Below are positions 27,755 through 34,680 of a DNA stretch of 64,000 nucleotides, in pieces. A program made the translations under genes and the position numbers. The stretch comes from DATMRF01 sp035566435 (GTDB lineage Bacteria; Verrucomicrobiota; Verrucomicrobiia; Limisphaerales; UBA8199). Numbering within the stretch: position 1 is the stretch's first letter; each line of letters opens with the position of its first letter. The DNA is taken from assembly GCA_035566435.1 (NCBI GenBank), contig DATMRF010000050.1, positions 30,724-94,723 on the forward strand, in the 5' to 3' direction. The notes beneath the pieces were generated by a model. It made no database searches. It had not been told where the DNA came from and saw nothing but the letters and a program-made list of their open reading frames with translations.

Positions 27755-27816
27755 CTGAAATAATAATGGTAGATTGTGGAGCAATTTGCAATATATTTGT
27801 TGACTTTGTTCAGAAT
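27755..27816. promoter_or_regulatory. Divergent deoR / BMC operon control region
   Basis: A 62-bp AT-rich gap in an otherwise GC-rich region. It contains TTGCAATATATTTG followed by TTGAC-N14-GTCAA (27801-27824, an interrupted dyad running into the first codons of pduL). The dyad is a plausible DeoR operator. The exact promoters are uncertain because no unambiguous -35/-10 pair with correct spacing to both start codons is visible. Confidence 0.45.
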
Positions 27817-28518
27817 ATGTCAAAAACTAGCCATGATATGGTCGCAACTGGCCCTACAACGCCGCACCGTGCCGTGGTGGAACACATGGTCCGCCAAGCG
27901 GTTTATCAGCGACTTGGCAAACCCCTGCCCAAGCCAGCGACTGCGCCGAACCCATTGGTGGTGAACGTCAGCGCTAGGCATTGTCATCTCACGCCAGAAG
28001 CGGTCGAGGTGCTGTTCGGCAAAGGCCGCGAACTCACCGTACACAAGTGGCTCTACCAGGAGGGCCAGTTTGCCGCGAAAGAAACCCTCACGCTGATTGG
28101 TCCGCGCAGCCGGGTCATTTCCAATCTGCGTATCCTCGGGCCGTGCCGAAATCTAAACCAGGTCGAACTCGCCTACACAGATGGCATCGCGCTCGGGTTT
28201 GATCTGCCGCTGCGGTTGTCGGGGGACGTCCAGGGAACGCTCGGCTGCATGCTCATGGGCCCGGCTGGCTTTTTCGAAATGCAGCAAGGTGTCATCCGTG
28301 CACTGCGACATGTGCACATGTCGCCGTCGGATGCCGAATTTTACGGGGTGAAAGGCGGCGACGCAATGAGGCTGCGGATTGGGGGCGCCTGTGGACTCAG
28401 CCTCGATAAGATGTTGGTGCGCGTCGATAAGAGTTTCAAGCTGGAGGTGCACATCGATACCGACGAAGGCAACGCCTGCAACCTGCAGCCCGACACACCC
28501 TGCGAATTACTCCGTTAA
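27817..28518 (+). CDS. pduL: BMC phosphotransacylase PduL
   Basis: PduL transfers the acyl group from acyl-CoA to phosphate inside microcompartments. Two copies of the metal-binding PduL domain are visible, with VVNVSARHCHLTPEAVEVLF at the start of the first and RHVHMSPSDAEFYGVKGGD in the second; the His residues bind zinc. Residues before this (HRAVVEHMVRQAVYQRLG) form an amphipathic helix separated by a Pro-rich linker, the normal form of an encapsulation peptide. I choose the ATG at 27817 (233 aa); alternatives in frame are 27838 and 27886, and none has a good Shine-Dalgarno sequence. First gene of the BMC operon; in PVM microcompartments it is expected to convert lactyl-CoA or propionyl-CoA to the acyl phosphate used by the acetate kinase downstream. 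Confidence 0.9.
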   Translation: MSKTSHDMVATGPTTPHRAVVEHMVRQAVYQRLGKPLPKPATAPNPLVVNVSARHCHLTPEAVEVLFGKGRELTVHKWLYQEGQFAAKETLTLIGPRSRVISNLRILGPCRNLNQVELAYTDGIALGFDLPLRLSGDVQGTLGCMLMGPAGFFEMQQGVIRALRHVHMSPSDAEFYGVKGGDAMRLRIGGACGLSLDKMLVRVDKSFKLEVHIDTDEGNACNLQPDTPCELLR

Positions 28519-28591
28519 CCTGCGCCCCACTGCCAACCATTCTGCTTTCAGCTACCAACTACCGCATCAACTCTCAACCATTAACGAACAA

Positions 28592-28882
28592 ATGAGCGAA
28601 GCATTAGGAATGATCGAAACCAAAGGATACGTCGGCAGCGTGGAGGCCAGTGACGCTATGGTCAAAGCCGCCAACGTCACCCTCGTAAAAACCATACCGA
28701 TCGGCGGCGGCCTTATCACCGTGTTGTGCAGAGGCGACGTCGGCAGCGTCAAAGCGGCCGTCGATGCCGGCTCCAAAGCCGCGGGCAAGGTCGGCGAGTT
28801 GGTCAGCTCGCACATCCTGGCGCGTCCGCACGAAGACCTCCTGAAGTCTTTCCTCGGCGAGGCCAACGCCAAACCCAAATAG
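28592..28882 (+). CDS. BMC-H shell protein 1
   Basis: The ATG at 28592 gives a 96-residue single-BMC-domain protein: MSEALGMIETKGYVGSVEAS, AANVTLVKTIPIGGGLITV, GDVGSVKAAVDAG and the terminal ISSH-type strand HILARPHEDLLKSFL. Such proteins form hexamers that tile the flat facets of the shell. The loop that lines the central pore is IGGG, small and uncharged, compatible with passage of small metabolites. The leader before the ATG (ATCAACTCTCAACCATTAAC) is low in G and has no Shine-Dalgarno sequence. It follows pduL by 73 bp. Two further BMC-H genes in this operon have different pore loops. Confidence 0.95.
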   Translation: MSEALGMIETKGYVGSVEASDAMVKAANVTLVKTIPIGGGLITVLCRGDVGSVKAAVDAGSKAAGKVGELVSSHILARPHEDLLKSFLGEANAKPK

Positions 28883-28940
28883 TCCGGCTATCAACTCTCG
28901 ACGATCTATCAACTATCACCTTTCAACTCTCAACTAACCT

Positions 28941-29219
28941 ATGGCTCAACAAGCAATTGGAATGATTGAATGCAAAGGCCTGTGTGCCTTGCTCGAGGCT
29001 TGCGATGCAGCCCTCAAAGCTGCCAACGTGACGCTCGTCGGCTGGGAAAAGATTGGCAGCGGCTATGTCACCGGCTTCTTCCGCGGGGACGTTGCAGCGG
29101 TCAAAGCAGCGACGGATGCCGGCGCGGCGGCGGCGGCCCAGGTTGGCCAGGTCATCAGTGTCCAGGTCATTCCCCGCCCGCACGAAGGCCTCGCGATACT
29201 GGGAAAGTGCCTGCAATGA
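28941..29219 (+). CDS. BMC-H shell protein 2
   Basis: 92 residues with one BMC domain: MAQQAIGMIECKGLCALLEA, AANVTLVGWEKIGSGYVTGF, GDVAAVKAATDAGAAAAAQ and VIPRPHEGLAILG. Pore loop KIGSG is the most usual BMC-H form; a Tyr follows it. There is a Cys pair near the N-terminus (IECKGLCAL) not present in copies 1 and 3. It forms hexameric facet tiles with the other BMC-H paralogues. Leader sequence again lacks a Shine-Dalgarno motif and reads as repeated TCAACT words ending in CTAACCT directly before the ATG, nearly identical to the end of the leader of BMC-H 3. Confidence 0.95.
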   Translation: MAQQAIGMIECKGLCALLEACDAALKAANVTLVGWEKIGSGYVTGFFRGDVAAVKAATDAGAAAAAQVGQVISVQVIPRPHEGLAILGKCLQ

Positions 29220-29287
29220 TGCTGGCCGTCAGTGGTCGGTAATCGGCTGCTGGACCAATCATCAGTCACCAATCGCGAGTCACCACC

Positions 29288-30583
29288 GTGAAAATCCTGG
29301 TCGCAAATCTCGGCTCCACTTCGCTCAAGTGGCGCCTGTTCGATTTCTCGAACGGCCAGGAAAAACTGCTCCACAAAGGCGGCTTCGAGAGAGTGACTAA
29401 TTACTCGAAGGCGATTAGCGATTGTCTTGGCGAAATCAAGGGTGCCGGCCACATCCGCAACGAGCTGGACCTCGCCGCAGTAGGTTTCAAGACCATCATG
29501 GCGCGCGAGGTTAACGGCTGCGTCCGCCTCGACGACAGCGTGCTCTCCGCCATGGAAGCTTTCAGCGGCATCGCCCCGGCGCACAATCCCCCGTACATCA
29601 CTGGCATCCGCCTCTTCGCTCAGCGGATGCCCTCAGTGCCCCTGGTCGGCTTGTTTGAAACGGCCTTCTACCAGTGGCTGGCGCCCGCAGCAGTTCGGTA
29701 TGCCGTGCCCGAAGCGTGGCACGACCTCGGAGTACGTCGCTGGGGCTTTCACGGGGCCAGCCACAAATACATCGCCGAGCGCTCCGCCGAGTTATTCGGG
29801 CGCGAGGAGGTGGCCCGGCGCGCGCGGCAGCTCTATGTCAACGGCGGCGCCAGCCCGGTCAGCCAGCCCGACCTCCGCGTCATATCCTGTCACCTCGGCG
29901 GCAGTTCCTCGGTCACGGGAATCCTCAATGGCGTCGCCATCGGCACCAGCATGGGTCTAAGCCCGCAGTCCGGCCTGCCTCAAAACAACCGCGTCGGTGA
30001 CCTGGATGCCTTCGCCCTACCGTACCTGATGCGCCTCACCGGCCTCACGCTCGAAGAGGCAGAAGCATCGTTGTGCCAGGAATCCGGCCTTCAGGCGCTC
30101 TCAGGCGGCTACAATGACATCCGCGATGTCCAGCGGCAGGCTGCCGAAGGAAACCCGCGCGCCCAACTGGCTCTGGCCGTGCTCGTCCATCAAACCCGGC
30201 GTTGGGTCGGTTCCTTCCTGCTGGAACTCAACGGGGCCGACGCCCTCGTCTTCACCGCCGGCATCGGCGAGAACGATACGTCGATCCGCCGCGCCGTCTG
30301 CGCGAACCTCGACCAGCTCGGTATTGTCCTCGACGAGGAGAAAAACGAAACAACACGAGGCAAGGAGGCGCTCATCAGCGCGTCCGATTCCGCCGTCAAG
30401 GTCCTCGTCATCCCCGCCAACGAAGAATTGGTCGTCGCCCGCGAAGTGAAGCGCTACCTGGATAAAGCGAGGCCGGCTCAAAGACCTGCCCGGCTAACGA
30501 AGAGCGCACCCCGCGACTCGAGGGAAGAAAACCCGGCCGGCACTCTCGGCAAGCTCAGATCCAAACTCAAATCGAGCAACTAA
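29288..30583 (+). CDS. ackA: Acetate/propionate kinase with C-terminal extension
   Basis: 431 residues. The acetate/butyrate kinase fold is shown by MKILVANLGSTSLKWRLF (Asn-7 region), HNPPYITGIRLF, WGFHGASHKYIAERSAELFG (catalytic His loop), CHLGGSSSVTGILNGV and MGLSPQSGLPQNNRVGDLD (substrate Arg), and VFTAGIGENDTSIR. Usual members have HLGNG where this one has HLGGS. It would convert acyl phosphate made by PduL to the free acid (lactate, acetate or propionate) with formation of ATP. After the normal end (VAREVKRYLDK) there is a 37-residue Arg/Lys/Ser/Pro-rich tail ending GTLGKLRSKLKSSN, short and amphipathic, which may be a targeting peptide. It sits between two BMC-H genes, which supports a role in the microcompartment pathway. 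Confidence 0.92.
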   Translation: MKILVANLGSTSLKWRLFDFSNGQEKLLHKGGFERVTNYSKAISDCLGEIKGAGHIRNELDLAAVGFKTIMAREVNGCVRLDDSVLSAMEAFSGIAPAHNPPYITGIRLFAQRMPSVPLVGLFETAFYQWLAPAAVRYAVPEAWHDLGVRRWGFHGASHKYIAERSAELFGREEVARRARQLYVNGGASPVSQPDLRVISCHLGGSSSVTGILNGVAIGTSMGLSPQSGLPQNNRVGDLDAFALPYLMRLTGLTLEEAEASLCQESGLQALSGGYNDIRDVQRQAAEGNPRAQLALAVLVHQTRRWVGSFLLELNGADALVFTAGIGENDTSIRRAVCANLDQLGIVLDEEKNETTRGKEALISASDSAVKVLVIPANEELVVAREVKRYLDKARPAQRPARLTKSAPRDSREENPAGTLGKLRSKLKSSN

Positions 30584-30647
30584 GAACAAACGCGACTCTC
30601 AACCATCAACTGACCAATACTATCAACTCTCAACCATCTACTAACCT

Positions 30648-30941
30648 ATGTCTCATCAAGCAATTGGAATGATCGAAACGCGCGGACTGGTCGCCCTCGT
30701 CGAGGGTACCGACGCGATGCTCAAGGCAGCGAACGTTGAACTGGCAGGCCCGATGACCCAGGTCGGCAACGCGCTGGTCACGGCCGTGGTTGTGGGCGAT
30801 GTCGCAGCCGTCAAAGCGGCGACCGACGCCGGTGCCCAAGCCATCAAAGCTATCAAAGGCGACCTGGTCAGCGTTCACGTCATCGCCCGTCCGCACCAGG
30901 ACGTCGAAACCATTCTGCCCAAGAGACCGGCGGCCAGATGA
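30648..30941 (+). CDS. BMC-H shell protein 3
   Basis: 97 residues, single BMC domain: MSHQAIGMIETRGLVALVEG, TDAMLKAANVELAGPMTQVG, NALVTAVVVGDVAAVKAATD and VHVIARPHQDVETILP. The pore loop is QVGNA instead of the GSG/GGG of the two other copies and the usual RGD after it is VGD, so this hexamer should have a different pore surface. Placed between ackA and the first BMC-P gene. The leader (30598-30647) is almost free of G and consists of TCAACC/TCAACT words, ending CTAACCT before the ATG. Confidence 0.95.
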   Translation: MSHQAIGMIETRGLVALVEGTDAMLKAANVELAGPMTQVGNALVTAVVVGDVAAVKAATDAGAQAIKAIKGDLVSVHVIARPHQDVETILPKRPAAR

Positions 30942-31033
30942 GGCGACGTGCCCGGTGACGTGTGCCTGGCAACCGTCCCAGTCACCATCTCAATCACCAA
31001 TCACCGTTTTAACGCTCTAACCTTTTAACCAAA

Positions 31034-31345
31034 ATGTTCCTCGCCCGAGTCGAAGGTTCGGTGGTCGCGACCAAGAAGGACGCGTCGATGAACGGCCGCA
31101 AGCTGCTGCTGGTTCGCCCGCAGTTGGTGGACGAAAAGGACCCGACAAAGTTTCGCCCCGGGGCCAACACCATTGTCGCTGTGGACAGCGTGGGCGCAGG
31201 CATCGGGGAAATGGTGATGTTTTGCCAGGGTAGTTCAGCCCGCTTGGCGCCTAACCTGAAAGATGCCCCCGTGGATGCCGTCATCATCGGCATTGTCGAT
31301 ACCGTTGATGTCCTCGGAAAACAGATTTATACGACCAAACAATGA
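31034..31345 (+). CDS. BMC-P (EutN/CcmL) shell vertex protein 1
   Basis: 103 residues of the EutN/CcmL family, pentamers that cap the vertices of the icosahedral shell. Motifs: MFLARVEGSVVATKKDASMN (family MxLARVxGxVVATxK), GRKLLLVRPQLV, VAVDSVGAGIGEMVMFCQGS and VDAVIIGIVDTVDV. It is the first of three BMC-P genes in the operon; three vertex proteins are also the rule in characterised PVM-type loci. The leader has AACCTTTTAACC words and no Shine-Dalgarno sequence. Confidence 0.95.
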   Translation: MFLARVEGSVVATKKDASMNGRKLLLVRPQLVDEKDPTKFRPGANTIVAVDSVGAGIGEMVMFCQGSSARLAPNLKDAPVDAVIIGIVDTVDVLGKQIYTTKQ

Positions 31346-31384
31346 CATTCTTGACGTTTGAACCTTTTAACGTTTTAACGACCA

Positions 31385-32869
31385 ATGAGTGCTGTCAATG
31401 AAACCTTAATCCGCGATGTCGTGGCGGAGGTCCTCGGCCGCCTCGGTAAGAACGGCTCGCTCCCCTCTGACCCGGCGCCTGCAGTTTGCGGCGGCGCCAA
31501 CGAGGCCCAAGCCAGCGCCGGCACCATCAAGCGCGGCCGATCCGGTGTCTTCCAGGACGCCAACGAAGCTTGCGCCGCCGCTCACGCCGGCTTCCTTCAG
31601 TTGAAGCAGAAAGGCGTCGCTGCGCGCGCCAGGATCGTCGAAATCGTAAAGGCCCTTGCCGAAGCCAATGCCGCTCAGTGGGGCCGACTCGAGCTGGAAG
31701 AGACGAAAATCGGCCGCCTCGACCACAAGGTCGAGAAGCTTCAGATTATTAAGCTGGTGCCCGGGGTCGAATGGCTGCATCCGGATGCTCGCAGCGGCGA
31801 CCACGGTATCACGCTCGAGGAATACACGCCGTTTGGCGTCGTCGCCGCCATCACCCCTTCCACCCATTCCATCCCCACATTGAGCGGCAACGTAGTGAAC
31901 ATCGTCGCCGCCGGCAACGCCGTGGTGTTCAATGCCCATCCCAATGCCTCAAAATGCGCCGCGACAGCCGTTCGTGAGTATAATCGGGCGATTGAACGCG
32001 AGGTCGGGATCGAAAATGTCATCACCATCATCGAGCAACCGACGCTCGATTCGTTCAAAGCTATCTGCCACCACGAAGCGGTCCGCTTGCTCTGCGTCAC
32101 CGGCGGCCCGGCCGTCGTGAAGGCGGCAATGCAGACGGGCAAGCGCGCAATCTGCGCCGGCCCCGGCAACCCGCCGGTGCTGGTCGATGACACCGCCTGC
32201 ATGCAACGCGCTGCCAAAGCCATCATCGCCGGTGCGGCTTATGACAATAACCTGCTCTGCATCGGTGAGAAGGAAGTCTTTGTGCTGGACGCGGTCGCCG
32301 ATGAACTCATGGCCCAAATGGAGAAGGCGGGAGCCTTCCGCCTGGCCGGCGCCCAACTGCAGCGCCTGACTCAGGAAGCCTTCACCTTCAAAGAAGGCCA
32401 CGGGGCAGGGTGTCCCGAGCCAGTCGTCAACAAAGCCCTGATTGGCAGGGACGCCAGCGTGCTCGCGAAAGCCGCGGGCGTGACTGCACCCGACAAAACC
32501 GAATTGCTGTTCGCCGAAACCGACAAAGACCACGTCTTCGTAAAGGAGGAGCAAATGATGCCCTTCATTCCGATCGTGCGGGTGAAAACCGTCGAGGAAG
32601 GGATCGAAGCCTCGCTGGCCGCCGAGCACAATTACAAGCACACCTCCATCATTCACTCGCATGACGTCGAGCACATGACCGCGATGGCGCGGGCGCTCGA
32701 CACGACGCTCTTTGTCAAGAATGGCCCTTGCATGGCCGGCCTGGGCCTCGGCGGCGAGGGTTACCTGAGCTATTCCATCGCCACTCCCACCGGCGAAGGC
32801 GTCACGAATCCTCGCACCTTCGCCCGCGTCCGCCGTTGTGTCATGGTCGACAACCTCCGGATCTATTGA
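31385..32869 (+). CDS. CoA-acylating aldehyde dehydrogenase of the BMC (PduP/EutE type)
   Basis: 494 residues. The N-terminal amphipathic helix NETLIRDVVAEVLGRLGKN, followed by a Pro/Ala linker to about residue 55, is an encapsulation peptide like that of PduP. The catalytic core has KIGRLDHKVEKL, EYTPFGVVAAITPSTHSIPT, VTGGPAVVKAAM (cofactor site) and DNNLLCIGEKEVFV with the catalytic Cys at residue 292, and MAGLGLGGEGYLSYSIATPT near the C-terminus. It oxidises an aldehyde to acyl-CoA with NAD+. In the PVM microcompartment the aldehyde is expected to be L-lactaldehyde from aldol cleavage of rhamnulose- or fuculose-1-phosphate. Flanked by BMC-P genes 1 and 2. Confidence 0.93.
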   Translation: MSAVNETLIRDVVAEVLGRLGKNGSLPSDPAPAVCGGANEAQASAGTIKRGRSGVFQDANEACAAAHAGFLQLKQKGVAARARIVEIVKALAEANAAQWGRLELEETKIGRLDHKVEKLQIIKLVPGVEWLHPDARSGDHGITLEEYTPFGVVAAITPSTHSIPTLSGNVVNIVAAGNAVVFNAHPNASKCAATAVREYNRAIEREVGIENVITIIEQPTLDSFKAICHHEAVRLLCVTGGPAVVKAAMQTGKRAICAGPGNPPVLVDDTACMQRAAKAIIAGAAYDNNLLCIGEKEVFVLDAVADELMAQMEKAGAFRLAGAQLQRLTQEAFTFKEGHGAGCPEPVVNKALIGRDASVLAKAAGVTAPDKTELLFAETDKDHVFVKEEQMMPFIPIVRVKTVEEGIEASLAAEHNYKHTSIIHSHDVEHMTAMARALDTTLFVKNGPCMAGLGLGGEGYLSYSIATPTGEGVTNPRTFARVRRCVMVDNLRIY

Positions 32870-32923
32870 CTATGACGTTAGCCGACAAGCGAAGTGGCGG
32901 GGTATTGCAGTGTTGGAGTGTTG

Positions 32924-32990
32924 GCTTCCATCACTCCATTACTCCATTACTCCAATACTGCATCGCTCCATCACTCCATCACTCCCCTCC
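32924..32990. repeat. Tandem CCATTACT/CCATCACT word tract in the BMC operon
   Basis: About eight degenerate copies of an 8-base word (TCCATCAC, TCCATTAC, TCCAATAC) fill most of the gap before the second BMC-P gene and form its untranslated leader. A similar short tract occurs at 15930-15960 inside the GH106 gene on the opposite strand and, as CCAATCCATCAATCC words, at 59318-59366. Confidence 0.85.
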
Positions 32991-32996
32991 TCCGCC

Positions 32997-33263
32997 ATGC
33001 TCCTCGCTCGCGTAGAAGGCAACGTCGTCGCTACCCGGAAGCATCCCAGCTTCGAGGGCTGGCGACTCGTCATTTGCCAACCGATCGGCCAGGCCGGCGA
33101 ACCTGAGGGCGTGCCGCAGGTCGCCATCGACGCCCACGGGGCCGGCCTGCACCAGCGCGTTGTCATCTCCTCCGACGGCATGGCGGCACGGAAAGCGGTC
33201 GGCGATAGCAAAAGCCCTGCCCGCTGGATGGTAATCGGCATCGTGGACGAAGAAGAAGCATGA
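32997..33263 (+). CDS. BMC-P shell vertex protein 2
   Basis: The ATG at 32997 gives 88 residues: MLLARVEGNVVATRKHPSFE, GWRLVICQPIG, QVAIDAHGAGLHQRVVISSD and ARWMVIGIVDEEEA. All match the EutN/CcmL family. The upstream extension of the open frame (from 32838) is the end of the aldehyde dehydrogenase gene in another frame plus the word-repeat tract and is not coding. The last four bases overlap the start of BMC-P 3 (ATGA), so the two vertex proteins are translationally coupled. Confidence 0.94.
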   Translation: MLLARVEGNVVATRKHPSFEGWRLVICQPIGQAGEPEGVPQVAIDAHGAGLHQRVVISSDGMAARKAVGDSKSPARWMVIGIVDEEEA

Positions 33264-33565
33264 GATTGGGAACCGTCATTGGCCGTGTGACGCTGAGCGT
33301 GTCGGTTCCGGCGCTGGCAGGGGCCCGCTACCTGGTCGTCTCGCCTTTTACCCGCGAGCATTTTCAGCGCGGGTCCGAAACGCCTCTCGGACTGAGCAAG
33401 GAGCCCAGCCTGGTCGTTTATGACGACCTCGGCGGTGGCGTGGGCCAAACAATAGGCTTTATTGAAGGCCGCGAAGCCGCTTGTCCGCTCCACCAGCCGA
33501 CCCCTATCGACGCCATCAACGCGGCGCTGGTAGACGAGATTTTCTATAACCCATTCAACGCATGA
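33260..33565 (+). CDS. BMC-P shell vertex protein 3
   Basis: 101 residues: MRLGTVIGRVTLSVSVPALA, GARYLVVSP, VVYDDLGGGVGQTIGFIEGR and IDAINAALVDEI. The GxVigxVtlS start and the D-LGGGVG-Q-IGF-EGREAA-PF segment place it in the EutN/CcmL family, in the subtype that carries an unusual central insertion (FTREHFQRGSETPLGLSKEP). Overlaps the aldolase gene by four bases (ATGA) and the preceding BMC-P gene likewise, so three genes are coupled in a row. Confidence 0.92.
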   Translation: MRLGTVIGRVTLSVSVPALAGARYLVVSPFTREHFQRGSETPLGLSKEPSLVVYDDLGGGVGQTIGFIEGREAACPLHQPTPIDAINAALVDEIFYNPFNA

Positions 33566-34617
33566 AACCGGTTATCAGTGTTCGAGATTTGGAAGAGATG
33601 CTGCGGAACGGCAAAGATGTTGGCTCGTTGCCCGAAGACGCCCTCCTGACCCCATCCGCCCGCGATTTCCTAAGGGATCTCGACGGAACGGCGAGCTACC
33701 AGACCCCGGCCAAGGAAACCAACCGCCATGCCGACCCCGCAAAGGCCGCCACCTCGCGAAGTTCGAAAGCCGAGATTGACGCGTTTTTCAACTCGCCCAA
33801 AATTCAGGCGCTGAAGCTTCAGATTTGCGACATCGGACGGCGTCTGTGGCAGCGCGCTTACGTGGATGGCAACGGCGGCAATATCGCCATTCGGGTTAGC
33901 GAGGATATCGCCCTGTGCACACCGACGCTCGTGTCCAAGGGGTTCATGAAGCCGGAGGACATGTGCTTCGTGGACCTCGACGGCAACCAGTTCTGCGGCA
34001 CGAAAAAACGGACGAGCGAAATCCTCATGCACTTGCAGATCATGAAACGTCAGCCGCGGGCGGTCGCAACTGTCCATTGCCATCCGCCTCACGCTACCGG
34101 GTTCGCAGTTGCCGGGGTCGAACCGCCCACCTGCATGATCCCTGAGTTCGAGGTGTTCTCCTCTGTCGCGATCGCTCCCTATCGCACACCTGGAACACCG
34201 GAAATGGGGAAGCTCGTTGCCGATCTCGTCGATAAACACAACACCATTCTGATGGCCAATCACGGTGTGGTAACCTGGAGCCACAATGATGTCGAGGACG
34301 CCTATTTCAAAATGGAAATCCTCGAAGCTTACTGCCGCACCGTTCTCGTCGCCTCGCAGCTCGGCAAACCGGTCAACACCATGACCGCCGCCCAACTTCA
34401 GGACCTCCTCAAAATCAAACAGACCCTTGGCATCCCCGACCCGCGCTTCGGCCTCAAAGAATGCGAACTGTGCGACAACGAAGGGTGGCGTCCCGGTGTC
34501 ACGTGCGCCGCCCCCGGCTCGGCTGAGGGCCCAACCGCCGCTTCGGGCGCGCCGGACCCCGAAGCCGAGAAGCTGGTCCAGGCCATCACCGACCAAATCA
34601 TGTCCGCCAGAAAGTGA
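33562..34617 (+). CDS. Class II (zinc) aldolase of the BMC, L-fuculose/L-rhamnulose-1-phosphate type
   Basis: 351 residues. The catalytic domain (about 75-290) shows the class II aldolase/adducin fold: GNGGNIAIRVSEDIALCTPT, SKGFMKPEDM, VHCHPPHATGF (two zinc-binding His), EFEVFSSVAIAPY and ILMANHGVVTW (third His). It would cleave the deoxyketohexose phosphate into DHAP and L-lactaldehyde, the substrate of the aldehyde dehydrogenase. Two extra parts stand out. The first 70 residues (ISVRDLEEMLRNG, LTPSARDFLRDL) form a helical extension with a signature resembling N-terminal segments of other BMC enzymes. The C-terminal tail (PEAEKLVQAITDQIMSARK) after an Ala/Pro linker is amphipathic and may be a second encapsulation peptide. 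Coupled to BMC-P 3. Confidence 0.9.
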   Translation: MKPVISVRDLEEMLRNGKDVGSLPEDALLTPSARDFLRDLDGTASYQTPAKETNRHADPAKAATSRSSKAEIDAFFNSPKIQALKLQICDIGRRLWQRAYVDGNGGNIAIRVSEDIALCTPTLVSKGFMKPEDMCFVDLDGNQFCGTKKRTSEILMHLQIMKRQPRAVATVHCHPPHATGFAVAGVEPPTCMIPEFEVFSSVAIAPYRTPGTPEMGKLVADLVDKHNTILMANHGVVTWSHNDVEDAYFKMEILEAYCRTVLVASQLGKPVNTMTAAQLQDLLKIKQTLGIPDPRFGLKECELCDNEGWRPGVTCAAPGSAEGPTAASGAPDPEAEKLVQAITDQIMSARK

Positions 34618-34674
34618 ACCACGAATGAACACGAATGAACACGAATCTGCTTACGATTCGTGTTCATTCGTGGT
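34618..34674. repeat. Inverted repeat of ACGAATGAAC words
   Basis: A 19-base arm beginning ACCACGAATGAACACG at 34618-34636 pairs perfectly with 34656-34674. The left arm is itself a direct repeat of ACGAATGAAC. It starts at the base after the aldolase stop and ends seven bases before the TTG start of the next gene, so it fills the intercistronic space. It resembles a widely dispersed bacterial repeat and could attenuate transcription or protect the upstream mRNA. Confidence 0.85.
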
Positions 34675-34680
34675 TAAACC

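Noticed and set aside
32924..32990. Coding extension of BMC-P 2 from 32838
   Set aside because: The extra codons come from the end of the aldehyde dehydrogenase gene in another frame and from the word-repeat tract; the family N-terminus MLLARVEG starts at 32997.
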